Shown here: in pieces, positions 33,551 through 42,718 of the stretch
How the letters are laid out: each line of letters opens with the position of its first letter
Numbering within the stretch: the stretch's first letter is position 1
Source: Micromonospora inaquosa
GTDB taxonomy: Bacteria; Actinomycetota; Actinomycetes; Mycobacteriales; Micromonosporaceae
NCBI RefSeq assembly: GCF_003857055.1
Contig: NZ_QGSZ01000222.1
Location: 1 to 58,686, forward strand
DNA length: 58,686 nucleotides
Reading direction: 5' to 3'
Made by a program: the position numbers and the translations under genes
The notes under the pieces: model-generated
The model's input: the letters and a program-made list of their open reading frames with translations, nothing else
Told to the model about the DNA's origin: nothing
The model's database searches: none

Positions 33551-34184
33551 GGACGGCCAACACCCGCCGGTGCTGTTCGGTGTCCGGCGGCAGGGTCAAC
33601 TTGGTGAAGATGTTGCGCACGTGCTTCTCCACCGCGCCGTCGCTGACCACGAGGGCGCGCGCGATGGCGGTGTTCGAGCGCCCCTCGGCCATCAGGGCGA
33701 GCACCTCGCGCTCACGGGGGGTCAGCTCGCGCAGCGGGTCGTCGCGGCGACGCCTGGCGAAGAGCTGACCGACCACCTCCGGGTCGAGCACCGTGCCGCC
33801 GCCCGCCACCCGGCGCAACGCGTCCAGGAACTCGTCGATCGCGGCCACCCGGTCCTTGAGCAGGTAGCCGATCCCGCCGCCGGCGCCACCGGTGGTGGCG
33901 AGCAGATCATCGGCGTACGAGACCTCGACGTACTGGGAGAGCACCAGGATCGGGGTACGCGGCACCAGCCGACGTGCCTCCACGGCGGCCCGCAGCCCCT
34001 CGTCGGTGTGCGACGGCGGCATCCGGACGTCGACGATCGACACGTCGGGCCGGTGCTCGACCACCGCCTCGACCAGGGCGTCACCGTCCCCGACAGCGGC
34101 CACCACCTGGTGCCCACTCTCGGTCAGCAGCCGGACCAGCCCCTCTCGGAGCAGGACCGCGTCGTCGGCGATCACGATGCGCAT
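33531..34184 (-). CDS. NarL/LuxR-family response regulator
   Basis: A 217-residue regulator. The receiver domain has IADDAVLLREGL, phosphoacceptor Asp52 in VSIVDVRMPP and GYLLKDRV. The C-terminal LuxR helix-turn-helix has LTPREREVLALMAEGRSNTA and VSDGAVEKHVRNIFTKL. It should be activated by the histidine kinase encoded 58 bases upstream. A TAGACA box eight bases before ATG 34184 suggests it can also be expressed alone. Its 3' end overlaps the HAD gene by 20 bases. Confidence 0.92.
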   Translation of the reverse strand: MRIVIADDAVLLREGLVRLLTESGHQVVAAVGDGDALVEAVVEHRPDVSIVDVRMPPSHTDEGLRAAVEARRLVPRTPILVLSQYVEVSYADDLLATTGGAGGGIGYLLKDRVAAIDEFLDALRRVAGGGTVLDPEVVGQLFARRRRDDPLRELTPREREVLALMAEGRSNTAIARALVVSDGAVEKHVRNIFTKLTLPPDTEQHRRVLAVLTYLRN

Positions 34185-34242
34185 GGCTGTGTTGTCTACC
34201 ACGTCCGGCCCGTCGTCCGGGCTCGGCGCGGTGGCTGACCGC

Positions 34243-35547
34243 TCACAGCGGCAGCTCGGCGCGGATCTCGGTGGGGCCGCCGGTCGGGCTGACCACCACC
34301 AGTTCGCCACCGGCGGCCCGGACCCGGTCGGCGATGCCGGCCAGCCCGTGCCCCTTCGCCAGGTGCGCACCGCCCTGCCCGTCGTCGCCCACCCGTACCT
34401 GCAGGCGGTGGCCCTGCCGGGCCACGGTAACCGTGGCCTCGGTGGCCCGGCTGTGCTTGGCGACGTTGGTCAGCGCCTCGGACACCACGAAGTACGCGGT
34501 GTTCTCCACCGCCGGGTCGAGCCGCCCGGCGGGGGTGCCGAGCTGCGGGTCCACCTGGAGCTCGATCGGGATCAGCCCGCGGCCGGCGATCGCCGCCAGG
34601 GCGCTGGGCAGACCCCGGTCGACCAGGATCGGCGGCGCGATGCCCCGGGACAGGGCTCGCAGCTCGGCCAGCGTGTCCCGGGTCTGGGCGACCGCCTCGT
34701 CGATGGTGCGGCCGGCCGCCTCCGGGTCCGAGGCGAGCTGCATCCGGGCCCGGCTGAGGTCCATCGCCAGCCGGACCAGGCGCTGCTGGGGGCCGTCGTG
34801 GATGTCACGTTCCAACCGGCGTAGCGCGGAGGCCTCGGCGGACACGGCGGCCCGCTTCTGCTCCTCCAGCACGGTGATCCGGTCGCGCATCTCGGCCACC
34901 CCGGTCAGCATGGCCTTGGCGAAGCTGGCCTGTAGCAGTGCGCAGCCCCGTACCACGATCGGCAGGGTGATCAGGAAGAACACTCCGAGCGCCGTGTACA
35001 GGCCGATCCGGGCGGTGGTGGAGTCGCCCAGGCCGAGAAGCTGCGCCAGGTCCTGGTCACCCTCGCCGTCGGCCCGGGGCAGGGCCCAGTCGTAGGCCCA
35101 GTAGAGCGAGCCGGTGATCGCCGCGGCCCACCAGGCCACCGTCACCACGAAGGTGCCCAACGCCGCGATCAGCCGCAGGATGCCGTGCGCCAGATCGAGC
35201 CAGGACTGGGCGTCCCGGATCGGCACGAAGATCCGCCGCCAGGCGTTCGCGCCCGCCTCGGGCAGCCGGTAGTGCGGCCGGATCCGGGGCTGGTGGAGCA
35301 CCGCGGGCAACCGCAGTCGCTCGATGTCGGCCAGCCCTCGGGCGGCGTACAGGGTGCCGCTGAGGATCGGCAGGCCGATCACCGTGACCACCAGGCCGAT
35401 GCCGACCGCGAGGCCGACGATGAGAAGGACGAAGCTGGCCACCGCCAGGGGCAGGCCGAGCACCACGTACCCGGAGTCGACGAAGAGCTGGCGGGGGATG
35501 CTCGGTGCCAGCGTCGGTCGGTCGCTGGTGGCGGCAACGGCGGTCAT
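34243..35547 (-). CDS. NarL-type sensor histidine kinase with sensor-domain TM region
   Basis: A 434-residue membrane kinase. The N-terminal region has paired hydrophobic segments (about 28-64, 125-155 and 183-205) as in the actinobacterial 'sensor' family, with almost no outside loop, so the signal is probably in the membrane (cell-envelope stress type, inference). The dimerisation motif is RRLERDIHDGPQQRLVRLA with His250. The HATPase has FVVSEALTNVAKHSRA and DDGQGGAHLAKGHGLAGIADR. ATG 35547 follows a TAGCCT box. It forms a two-gene system with the regulator downstream. Confidence 0.9.
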   Translation of the reverse strand: MTAVAATSDRPTLAPSIPRQLFVDSGYVVLGLPLAVASFVLLIVGLAVGIGLVVTVIGLPILSGTLYAARGLADIERLRLPAVLHQPRIRPHYRLPEAGANAWRRIFVPIRDAQSWLDLAHGILRLIAALGTFVVTVAWWAAAITGSLYWAYDWALPRADGEGDQDLAQLLGLGDSTTARIGLYTALGVFFLITLPIVVRGCALLQASFAKAMLTGVAEMRDRITVLEEQKRAAVSAEASALRRLERDIHDGPQQRLVRLAMDLSRARMQLASDPEAAGRTIDEAVAQTRDTLAELRALSRGIAPPILVDRGLPSALAAIAGRGLIPIELQVDPQLGTPAGRLDPAVENTAYFVVSEALTNVAKHSRATEATVTVARQGHRLQVRVGDDGQGGAHLAKGHGLAGIADRVRAAGGELVVVSPTGGPTEIRAELPL

Positions 35548-35553
35548 ACCCAA

Positions 35554-35559
35554 AGGCTA
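35554..35559 (-). promoter_or_regulatory. -10 box of the histidine kinase gene (leaderless)
   Basis: Read leftwards, TAGCCT ends six bases before ATG 35547. Confidence 0.45.
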
Positions 35560-35781
35560 GGCAGCTGGGCTCGGTGTCCCCATCCCGAAACCCCGCCTCT
35601 TCTGCGTAGTGCTGCCCCTACCACCGCCGCGAGGACCCCGGGGGAGGGTCGGCGCGGGATTGGTCAGAGAAGTCGGGATTGAGCAATAATCGCCCGGGCG
35701 GTCAGCGGACCAGGCCGTTTAATCGATCTTGTGGGATGGAGGTGCTGGTGAGGTCGCGCCACGCAGCGGCAAGATCGCGAT

Positions 35782-35810
35782 TTGTGCACGTCTTCACAAG
35801 CGCCTACGCT
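35782..35810 (+). promoter_or_regulatory. Rex operator and rex promoter
   Basis: TTGTGCACGTCTTCACAA (35782-35799) differs from the Rex consensus TTGTGAA-N4-TTCACAA at two positions in one half. TACGCT at 35805-35810 is a -10 box, so the operator covers the -35 region. Rex bound in low NADH conditions would repress its own operon. The leader to ATG 35919 is about 100 bases and shows no other feature. Confidence 0.75.
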
Positions 35811-35918
35811 GTGACTCCGACGCGCCCTGCTAGCACAGCCGGCAATCTCGGTCGCCAGCGGGAGTCCACAAACGGCCGACCAGCGGAGTTGGCCGAGGAT
35901 CGCACCGCACGGAGTCTC

Positions 35919-36689
35919 ATGAGTCAGCACCGTCACCCAGGCGCGCCCGGCCGCGCCGGTGCCGTACCGGCGCTCCCGGATCTGCCCGAGGCAACCGTCG
36001 CTCGGCTCCCGGAGTACCTGCGCGCGCTGCACAACCTCGCCGACACCGGGCACGAAACGGTCTCCAGCGAGGGTCTCTCCGCCGCCGCCGGAGTCAACTC
36101 CGCCAAGCTCCGCAAGGACCTCTCCCACCTCGGCTCGTACGGCACCCGGGGCGTCGGCTACGACGTCGCGCTGCTGATCGAGCAGATCGAGTATGTGCTC
36201 GGGCTCACCCAACGCCGGGCGGTCGCCCTGGTCGGCGTGGGTAATCTCGGTCACGCTCTGGCCGGCTACGACGGCTTCGCCAGCCGAGGCTTCCGGATCG
36301 CCGCACTGCTCGACGCCGATCCCTCCCGGGTCGGTGAGGAGATCAACGGCCTGGTGGTCCGGCATGTCGACGACCTGCCGACGGTCGCCGCGGAGGAATC
36401 CCTCGCGATCGGCGTGATCGCCACCCCGGCCGCCGCCGCCCAGCAGGTCGCCGACCAACTGGTCGCCGTCGGCGTGACGAGCATCCTCAACTTCGCGCCG
36501 TGCGTACTCTCGGTTCCGGAGGGGGTCGACGTGCGCAAGGTCGACCTCGCCATCGAGCTGCAGATTTTGTCCTTCCACGAGCACCGCAAGGCGTCGCTGA
36601 CCGCGTTGCCCGCCACCGGCGGGTCCGCTCTCACCGCCCTGCCGGGCGGGTTCGCGGCCACCGACACCCAGGAGGCGATCGGCACGTGA
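35919..36689 (+). CDS. rex: Redox-sensing transcriptional repressor Rex
   Basis: A 256-residue repressor that senses NADH/NAD+. The N-terminal winged helix includes EATVARLPEYLRAL and GVNSAKLRKDLSHLGSYGTR; the Rossmann domain starts VALVGVGNLGHALAGYDGF (GxGNLG) and the domain-swapped C-terminal helix has VDLAIELQILSFHEHRKA. In Streptomyces Rex controls respiratory genes and its own rex-hem operon. ATG 35919 has GGAG five bases upstream. Its stop overlaps hemA (GTGA). Confidence 0.95.
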   Translation: MSQHRHPGAPGRAGAVPALPDLPEATVARLPEYLRALHNLADTGHETVSSEGLSAAAGVNSAKLRKDLSHLGSYGTRGVGYDVALLIEQIEYVLGLTQRRAVALVGVGNLGHALAGYDGFASRGFRIAALLDADPSRVGEEINGLVVRHVDDLPTVAAEESLAIGVIATPAAAAQQVADQLVAVGVTSILNFAPCVLSVPEGVDVRKVDLAIELQILSFHEHRKASLTALPATGGSALTALPGGFAATDTQEAIGT

Positions 36690-38083
36690 AACTGCTCGTC
36701 GTCGGCGCGTCCTACCGGACCGCCCCGGTCGCCACGCTGGAGCAGCTGGCCGTGCCCCCCGCCGACCTGACCCGCACCCTGGACCGCCTGGTCGCCCAGC
36801 CGTACGTGACCGAGGCGGTGATGGTCTCCACCTGCAACCGGGTGGAGGTCTACGCCGCCGTGTCCGGTTTCCACGGTGGGCTCGGCGACGTCTGCGCCGT
36901 GCTGGCCGAGCAGGCCGGCAGCTCGCCGACCGCGCTCGCCAGCCACCTGTACGTGCACTACGACAACGCTGCCGTCGACCACGTCTTCCGGGTCGCCACC
37001 GGTCTGGACTCGATGGTGGTGGGCGAGGCGCAGATCCTCGGCCAGCTGCGTGACGCGTACCACTGGGCCACCGGCGCCGACTCGGCCGGCCGGCTGCTGC
37101 ACGAGCTCATGCAGCAGGCGTTGCGGGTCGGCAAGCGGGCGCACGCCGAGACCGGCATCGACCGGGCCGGCCAGAGCGTCGTCACCGCCGCGCTGGAGCT
37201 GGCCGCCGGGCACCTCGACGGCGACCTCGTCGGCCACCCGGCCCTGGTGGTCGGCGCCGGCGCGATGGGTTCGCTCGGGGTGGCCACGCTGTCCCGGCAG
37301 GGCGCCGGGCCGCTCACCGTGAGCAACCGGGGCGCCGACCGGGCCGTCCGCCTCGCCGAGTCGTACGGGGCGACCGCCGCGCCGATGACCGAACTGGCCG
37401 ACACCATCGCCACAGTGGACATCGTAGTGGCCGCCACCGCGTCCACCGAACCGGTCCTCACCCGGGCGGTGGTCACCGCGGCGCTGGCCGAACGCGACCC
37501 GGCCCGGGGCCCGCTGGTCCTGCTCGACCTGGCCGTCCCGCGCGACGTCGAGGAGGGCGTCGCCGAGCTGCCCGGCGTCGAGGTGATCGACATCGACCGG
37601 ATGGCGGCGCTGCTCGCCGACGGTCCGGCGGCTGCCGACGCCGCAGCCGTCGAACGGATCGTGCTCGGCGAGGTGGAGGGCTTCCTCACCTGGTTGCGCG
37701 GTGCCGACGTGGCTCCCACCGTGGCCGCGCTACGTGGCCGGGCCGACGACGTGGTCAGCGCCGAGCTGCGCCGGCTGGCCCAGCGTCGCCCCGACCTCGG
37801 CGACGATCTGCGGGCCGAGGTGGCCCGCACGGTGCACCGGGTCGTGCAGCGGCTGCTGCACCAGCCCACCGTCAAGGTCCGCCAGTTGGCCGCGGAGCCC
37901 GGCGGCGACCAGTACGCGGCACTGCTGCGCGAGCTGTTCGACCTCGAGGTGCCGCAGACCTCGCCGGTCGACACCGTTCCGGACGTGCTGACCCCCGACC
38001 TCGGCATGGCGCTCCCCGGCACCGACCCGGTGTCCGGAGCCGACGCCGCCGAACCGATCCCACCAACCGGAGGTGCGCGATGA
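36686..38083 (+). CDS. hemA: Glutamyl-tRNA reductase
   Basis: First enzyme of C5 tetrapyrrole synthesis, reducing Glu-tRNA to glutamate-1-semialdehyde. The catalytic Cys50 is in VMVSTCNRVEVYA; GLDSMVVGEAQILGQ (about 108-122), the NADPH-site ALVVGAGAMGSLG (about 188-200) and LDLAVPRDVEEGV are typical. At 465 residues it is slightly long, due to a Pro/Ala-rich tail. GTG 36686 overlaps the rex stop, with AGGAGG ten bases upstream. The glutamate-semialdehyde aminotransferase gene is not in this window. Confidence 0.95.
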   Translation: MKLLVVGASYRTAPVATLEQLAVPPADLTRTLDRLVAQPYVTEAVMVSTCNRVEVYAAVSGFHGGLGDVCAVLAEQAGSSPTALASHLYVHYDNAAVDHVFRVATGLDSMVVGEAQILGQLRDAYHWATGADSAGRLLHELMQQALRVGKRAHAETGIDRAGQSVVTAALELAAGHLDGDLVGHPALVVGAGAMGSLGVATLSRQGAGPLTVSNRGADRAVRLAESYGATAAPMTELADTIATVDIVVAATASTEPVLTRAVVTAALAERDPARGPLVLLDLAVPRDVEEGVAELPGVEVIDIDRMAALLADGPAAADAAAVERIVLGEVEGFLTWLRGADVAPTVAALRGRADDVVSAELRRLAQRRPDLGDDLRAEVARTVHRVVQRLLHQPTVKVRQLAAEPGGDQYAALLRELFDLEVPQTSPVDTVPDVLTPDLGMALPGTDPVSGADAAEPIPPTGGAR

Positions 38084-39048
38084 CCGCCCCCCTGCGCCTC
38101 GGCACCCGGGGCAGCGCCCTGGCGATGGCCCAGTCCGGCCAGGTCGCCGAGGCGCTGACCGCAGCCACCGGCCGCCCGGTCGAGCTGGTCGAGGTGGTCA
38201 CCGCGGGTGACCGCTCCAGCGCGCCGGTGCACCGGCTGGGCGTCGGGGTGTTCGTCTCCGCCCTGCGCGACGCGCTGACCGCCGGAACGATCGACTTCGC
38301 CGTGCACTCGTACAAGGATCTGCCCACGGCTGCCGCCGGCGGGCTGCACATCGCGGCGGTGCCGGCCCGGCAGGACCCGCGCGACGCGTTGGTGGCCCGC
38401 GCCGGCCGGACGCTCGCCGAGCTGCCGCCCGGGGCCACCGTGGGCACCGGCGCGCTGCGCCGGATCGCCCAGTTGCACGCCCTCGGCCTGCAACTGGAGG
38501 TCACCCCGGTCCGGGGCAACATCGACACCCGCCTGGGGCGGGTGCTCGGTCCGGACGCCGACCTCGACGCGATCGTCCTGGCCCGGGCGGGATTGGCCCG
38601 CATCGGCCGGACCGACGCGATCACCGAGACGTTGGACCCGATGCTGATGCTGCCCGCCCCCGCTCAGGGTGCGCTGGCCGTGGAGTGCCGGGTCGACGAC
38701 CAGGATCTGGTCGAGCTGCTCGCGGTGCTCGACCACGCACCGTCGCGTGCCGCGGTCACCGCGGAACGCGCGTTTCTGGCAACCCTGGAGGCCGGGTGCA
38801 GCGCACCCGTCGCCGCCTATGCCGAACTCGCCGAAGGTGAGACCGGCGATGAGATCTACCTGCGCGGGGCGGTGATCAGCCCGGACGGCACTCGTGACCT
38901 CCGGCTGTCCCGCACCGGAACGCCCGCCGACGCGGCGGAGATCGGTAAGGCACTCGCCGCCGAACTCCTCGACCTCGGCGCCGACTCGATCCTCGGCCAC
39001 GAAGGACACACCGGCCCGGGGACCCAGCAATTTGGGAGCACAGAATGA
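38080..39048 (+). CDS. hemC: Porphobilinogen deaminase (hydroxymethylbilane synthase)
   Basis: A 322-residue enzyme that joins four porphobilinogens into hydroxymethylbilane. It has RLGTRGSALAMAQ at the N-terminus, the active-site FAVHSYKDLPT (about 74-84) with the Asp in KDLP, RIAQLHAL, VRGNIDTRLGRV, PAPAQGALAVE and Cys240 in LEAGCSAPVAAYA, the attachment site of the dipyrromethane cofactor. It overlaps both neighbours by four bases (ATGA). Confidence 0.96.
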   Translation: MTAPLRLGTRGSALAMAQSGQVAEALTAATGRPVELVEVVTAGDRSSAPVHRLGVGVFVSALRDALTAGTIDFAVHSYKDLPTAAAGGLHIAAVPARQDPRDALVARAGRTLAELPPGATVGTGALRRIAQLHALGLQLEVTPVRGNIDTRLGRVLGPDADLDAIVLARAGLARIGRTDAITETLDPMLMLPAPAQGALAVECRVDDQDLVELLAVLDHAPSRAAVTAERAFLATLEAGCSAPVAAYAELAEGETGDEIYLRGAVISPDGTRDLRLSRTGTPADAAEIGKALAAELLDLGADSILGHEGHTGPGTQQFGSTE

Positions 39049-40625
39049 CCCGCACCCGTAAGCCCGTCGGCCGTATCGCGTTCGTCGGGGCTGGCCCCGG
39101 TGACCCGGGCCTGCTGACCCGTCGGGCCCACGACGCCCTGGTCGACGCCGACCAGGTGATCTACGACCGGGGAGTCCCGGAGTCGTTGCTCACCGTCGTG
39201 CGCGCCGAGGCCAGGGACGATGCCGAGTTCACTCCGGCCGAGGGCGCGCCGGGGGACGTGGCGAAGGTGCTGATCTCCGCGGCCCGCTCCGGGCTGAACG
39301 CGGTGCACCTGGTCGCCGGCGACCCGTTCGGGCACGACTCGGTGGTCAAGGAGGTGCAGGCGGTGGCCCGCACCGCCGCCCACTTCGAGGTGGTGCCCGG
39401 CGTCGGCCAGGCCGAGGGTGTGGCCACCTACGCCGGCGTCCCGCTGCCGGGGGTGCGTACGGCCGCCGACGTCGAGGACGTCAGCGCACTGGACTTCGAG
39501 GCGCTGGCCACGGCGGTCGGTCGGGGCTCGCTCGCGCTCGCGGTGGATGCCGGTGACCTCGCCGCCGTCCGGGACGGGCTGCTCGCCGCCGGGGTCGACG
39601 GCACCACCGGCGTCGGGGTGACCGGCGACGGCACCGGCGAGACCCAGTACACGACCACGTCGACCGTGGACAGCTTCGTGGCCGCCGCGCTCGGCTTCAC
39701 CGGCCGGGTGGTGCTCACCGTCGGTGTCGGGGTGGGGCAGCGCGACAAGCTGAGCTGGTGGGAGAACCGCCCGCTGTACGGCTGGAAGGTGCTCGTACCC
39801 CGCACCAAGGAGCAGGCTGGCGTGATGAGCGCCCGGCTGCGCGCGTACGGGGCGATCCCGTGCGAGGTGCCGACCATCGCGGTCGAGCCGCCGCGCACCC
39901 CGGCGCAGATGGAGCGGGCGGTCAAGGGCCTGGTCGACGGCCGGTACGCCTGGGTGATCTTCACATCGGTGAACGCGGTCCGCGCGGTCTGGGAGAAGTT
40001 CGCCGAGCACGGCCTCGACGCCCGGCACTTCGGCGGCGTCAAGATCGCCTGCATCGGTGAGGCCACGGCGGACGCGGTCCGCGCGTTCGGCATCCAGCCG
40101 GAGCTGATCCCCGCCGGGGAGCAGTCCTCCGACGGGCTGCTGGCCGAGTTCTCGCCACACGACGAGATCCTCGACCCGGTGGGCCGGGTGCTGCTGCCGC
40201 GTGCCGACATCGCCACCGAGACGCTCGCCGCCGGGCTCACCGAGCGCGGCTGGGAGGTCGACGACGTGACCGCGTACCGGACGGTGCGGGCCGCGCCGCC
40301 GCCCGCCGAGATCCGCGACGCGATCAAGTCGGGCGGCTTCGACGCGGTGCTCTTCACCTCGTCCTCCACCGTGCGCAACCTGGTCGGCATCGCCGGGAAG
40401 CCGCACGCCCGGACCGTTGTTGCCGTCATTGGGCCCAAGACGGCGGAGACCGCGACGGAGTTCGGTCTGCGGGTCGACGTCCAGCCGCCGCACGCCTCGG
40501 TGCCCGACCTGGTGGAGGCGCTCGCCGCCTACGCCGTCGAGTTGCGCGAGAAGCTGGCCGCCATGCCGGCCAAGCAGCGCCGTGGCTCGAAGGTTCAGGG
40601 CCCGACCGCCCTGCGCTTCCGGTAG
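39045..40625 (+). CDS. hemD: Uroporphyrinogen-III synthase fused to SUMT-like domain
   Basis: A 526-residue fusion. Residues about 1-240 have the uroporphyrinogen-III methyltransferase fold ([40 protein letters not shown]), but the normally conserved GGDPFVFGRG is [10 protein letters not shown] and the following TH/GH residues are missing, so methyltransferase activity is doubtful. Residues about 245-500 are Hem[46 protein letters not shown]. HemD closes hydroxymethylbilane to uroporphyrinogen III. The same fusion is known in mycobacteria and Streptomyces. Confidence 0.9.
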   Translation: MTRTRKPVGRIAFVGAGPGDPGLLTRRAHDALVDADQVIYDRGVPESLLTVVRAEARDDAEFTPAEGAPGDVAKVLISAARSGLNAVHLVAGDPFGHDSVVKEVQAVARTAAHFEVVPGVGQAEGVATYAGVPLPGVRTAADVEDVSALDFEALATAVGRGSLALAVDAGDLAAVRDGLLAAGVDGTTGVGVTGDGTGETQYTTTSTVDSFVAAALGFTGRVVLTVGVGVGQRDKLSWWENRPLYGWKVLVPRTKEQAGVMSARLRAYGAIPCEVPTIAVEPPRTPAQMERAVKGLVDGRYAWVIFTSVNAVRAVWEKFAEHGLDARHFGGVKIACIGEATADAVRAFGIQPELIPAGEQSSDGLLAEFSPHDEILDPVGRVLLPRADIATETLAAGLTERGWEVDDVTAYRTVRAAPPPAEIRDAIKSGGFDAVLFTSSSTVRNLVGIAGKPHARTVVAVIGPKTAETATEFGLRVDVQPPHASVPDLVEALAAYAVELREKLAAMPAKQRRGSKVQGPTALRFR

Positions 40626-40645
40626 TCGTTCGAGGAGGCCCTTCC

Positions 40646-41629
40646 ATGTCGTACCCCGAGATCCGGCCCCGCCGGCTGCGCCGCAACCCGGCGGTCCGCC
40701 GGCTAGTGTCCGAGACCCGGGTCGACCCGGCCGAGCTGGTCGTGCCGATGTTCGTCAAGGAAGGGCTCACCGAGCCCCGGGCCATCTCGTCGCTCCCGGG
40801 GGTGCTCCAGCACTCCCGGGACTCGCTGCGCAAGGCGGCGGTAGAGGCGGTCCAGGCCGGTGTCGGCGGGATCATGCTCTTCGGCGTGCCGGAACAGCGG
40901 GACCCGACCGGTTCCGGCGGCATCGACCCGAACGGCATCCTCAACGTCGCCATCCGGGACGTGGTGGCCGAGGTGGGCGACGCCACTGTCGTGATGAGCG
41001 ACCTGTGCCTCGACGAGTTCACCTCGCACGGGCACTGTGGGCTGCTCACCCCCGACGGTGAGGTCGACAACGACACCACCCTGGCCGCGTACGCCGAAAT
41101 GGCGGTGGCCCAGGCCGCCGCGGGGGTCGGCATGGTCGGGCCGTCCGGGATGATGGACGGCCAGGTCGGCGTGGTACGCCGGGCGCTCGACGCTGCCGGG
41201 TATCAGGACGTCTCCGTGCTGGCGTACGCCGTGAAGTACGCCTCCGCCTTCTACGGCCCGTTCCGTGAGGCGGTGGAGTCGGCGCTGGAGGGCGACCGGC
41301 GCACCTACCAGCAGGACCCGGCCAATCTGCGTGAGTCGCTGCGCGAGGTCGCGTTGGATGTCGCCGAGGGCGCCGACCTGGTGATGGTCAAGCCGGCGCT
41401 GCCCTACCTCGACGTGGTGTCGGCGGTGCGGGCCGCGGTGGACGTCCCGGTCGCCGCCTACCAGGTCTCCGGCGAGTACGCGATGGTCGAGGCGGCCGCC
41501 GCGAACGGCTGGATCGACCGGGAGCGGGTGATGCTGGAGACGCTCACCTCGATCAAGCGGGCCGGCGCGCAGGTCATCCTCACCTACTGGGCCGTCGAGG
41601 CCGCCAACCTGCTCCGCCAGCGCTACTGA
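40646..41629 (+). CDS. hemB: Delta-aminolevulinic acid dehydratase (porphobilinogen synthase)
   Basis: A 327-residue enzyme that condenses two 5-aminolevulinates into porphobilinogen. Schiff-base lysines are Lys197 ([14 protein letters not shown]) and Lys249 ([13 protein letters not shown]). The metal segment [16 protein letters not shown] has two cysteines, with an Asp/Glu/Thr environment intermediate between zinc and magnesium forms. GAGGAGG precedes the ATG, 20 bases after hemD. It closes the rex-hemACDB operon; no clear terminator follows. Confidence 0.96.
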   Translation: MSYPEIRPRRLRRNPAVRRLVSETRVDPAELVVPMFVKEGLTEPRAISSLPGVLQHSRDSLRKAAVEAVQAGVGGIMLFGVPEQRDPTGSGGIDPNGILNVAIRDVVAEVGDATVVMSDLCLDEFTSHGHCGLLTPDGEVDNDTTLAAYAEMAVAQAAAGVGMVGPSGMMDGQVGVVRRALDAAGYQDVSVLAYAVKYASAFYGPFREAVESALEGDRRTYQQDPANLRESLREVALDVAEGADLVMVKPALPYLDVVSAVRAAVDVPVAAYQVSGEYAMVEAAAANGWIDRERVMLETLTSIKRAGAQVILTYWAVEAANLLRQRY

Positions 41630-41768
41630 CCGGCCCGCCTACGATCATTGGCTCATCCTCCCGCGCACCGATCGCGGCACGCCCGATGGGGCGGGCACCG
41701 GGCGTGGCCCCGACTGCCGGTCGGGTATTGGTCGGTTCGGCGATCCGCTGCTCCGTCGCGGCCGTGTC

Positions 41769-41893
41769 CCCCCTTTGCTCTGCACCCGCGGATGCGACGG
41801 CTACGACGGCGGCGGCTATGACGACGACGACGGCGGCGGCTACTACGGCTACGGTCCGCTACCGGTGCCTATTGGGGTGCAGAGCAAAGGGGG
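41769..41893. repeat. 19-bp perfect inverted repeat around a GGC/GAC/TAC triplet core
   Basis: CCCCCTTTGCTCTGCACCC (41769-41787) is exactly complementary to GGGTGCAGAGCAAAGGGGG (41875-41893), separated by 87 bases of GGC, GAC and TAC triplets. In one frame the core reads as Gly/Tyr/Asp repeats (CDGYDGGGYDDDDGGGYYGY), but there is no credible start codon or ribosome site. It could be a MITE-like element, a long-range RNA hairpin or a relic. It lies in the 471-base gap after hemB. Confidence 0.6.
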
Positions 41894-42021
41894 AGGACTG
41901 GGGTTGGATGGTCGTCCTCCCGTTCCCCCCTTGCGGCACTGCGGCGAGGACGCGCTGTGCCGACGCACCCGCTTTCGCCGGCCGGGGCGGGAGCCATCCC
42001 CCAGGGGTGACAGGCAGCCGG

Positions 42022-42049
42022 TTATCCACAGGTCCTTCCGTTGTCCACA
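42022..42049 (+). promoter_or_regulatory. Two DnaA-box-like sites
   Basis: TTATCCACA (42022-42030) and TTGTCCACA (42041-42049) are in direct orientation 19 bases apart, each followed by GG. The first is the classic DnaA box, the second the usual actinomycete form. They lie 52 bases upstream of an XRE regulator gene. No replication genes are nearby. Confidence 0.5.
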
Positions 42050-42100
42050 GGTCGGCCGGAGGGGACTGCGCGGAACGGAGCGAGCCGGGACGGTGACGGT

Positions 42101-42649
42101 ATGGGCAATTCACCGACACCCCCGGATGCAGGAGCACTCAACATCGACAGTTGGACCCCCGACGGTCCGAGCCCCAGCGAGCCCTCCGACACCCCATGGC
42201 CGGTCGTTGGCATCGTCCGGGCGGTCCGTCGGCAGGCCGACCTGAGCCAACGTGAGCTGGCCCGGTGGGCGAGGGTGCACCACGCGACCATTGGCCGTAT
42301 CGAGGCCGGTCGGACTGTGCCGAGCCTTGAGCTGCTCCGCCGGATCGTCGGGGCCGTCGGATGCCGGCTGGCCGTCGTCGACGAGTCCGGCCGGGTGCTC
42401 CGGCCGATGCAGGACTGGGAAGACACCCGCGACGGCGCGGGGCGCCGCTACCCGTCGCACCTGGACACCATCCTCGACCCCGAGCCGGGGGAGTGGTGGG
42501 CGGACATCTACGGGCTGGCCCGCCCGCCCGAGACGTTCTACCGCGATCGGGAGGTCCGGGACGCGATGCGTCGGCGCAGCCGGTGGGAGGTGCGGGTGGC
42601 CAGGCACCGCGGCGATCCGCCGCCGCCACAGCTCTGGCGGTACCGCTGA
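42101..42649 (+). CDS. XRE-family helix-turn-helix protein
   Basis: A 182-residue putative regulator. A Pro/Ser-rich N-terminus (1-32) is followed by an XRE helix-turn-helix (IVRAVRRQADLSQRELARWA, HHATIGRIEAGRTVPSLELL, about 37-80). The C-terminal 90 residues, with YPSHLDTILDPEPGEWWADI and a very basic end, have no domain I recognise. The start ATG 42101 has only a weak upstream ribosome site; an in-frame start at 42041 would begin inside the second DnaA-like box. Confidence 0.8.
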   Translation: MGNSPTPPDAGALNIDSWTPDGPSPSEPSDTPWPVVGIVRAVRRQADLSQRELARWARVHHATIGRIEAGRTVPSLELLRRIVGAVGCRLAVVDESGRVLRPMQDWEDTRDGAGRRYPSHLDTILDPEPGEWWADIYGLARPPETFYRDREVRDAMRRRSRWEVRVARHRGDPPPPQLWRYR

Positions 42650-42658
42650 CGCAGGACG

Positions 42659-42703
42659 GACGACGGCCCGCCGAACCCCACTCGGGGGCGGCGGGCCGTC
42701 GTC
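42659..42703. terminator. Bidirectional hairpin terminator
   Basis: A perfect 15-base stem GACGACGGCCCGCCG (42659-42673) with CGGCGGGCCGTCGTC (42689-42703) between the convergent XRE and nuclease genes. Confidence 0.8.
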
Positions 42704-42718
42704 GACCACGTTCCGCGA

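Noticed and set aside
36958..39030. A 690-codon minus-strand open frame across hemA-hemC
   Set aside because: Antisense to two well-recognised heme genes; composition is that of a shadow frame.
41686..42096. ORFs of 136 and 156 codons in the gap after hemB, including a Gly/Tyr/Asp-rich stretch
   Set aside because: No ribosome site or leaderless box fits their starts, they cross both inverted-repeat arms and the DnaA-like boxes, and composition changes abruptly outside the triplet core. Kept only as a repeat element.
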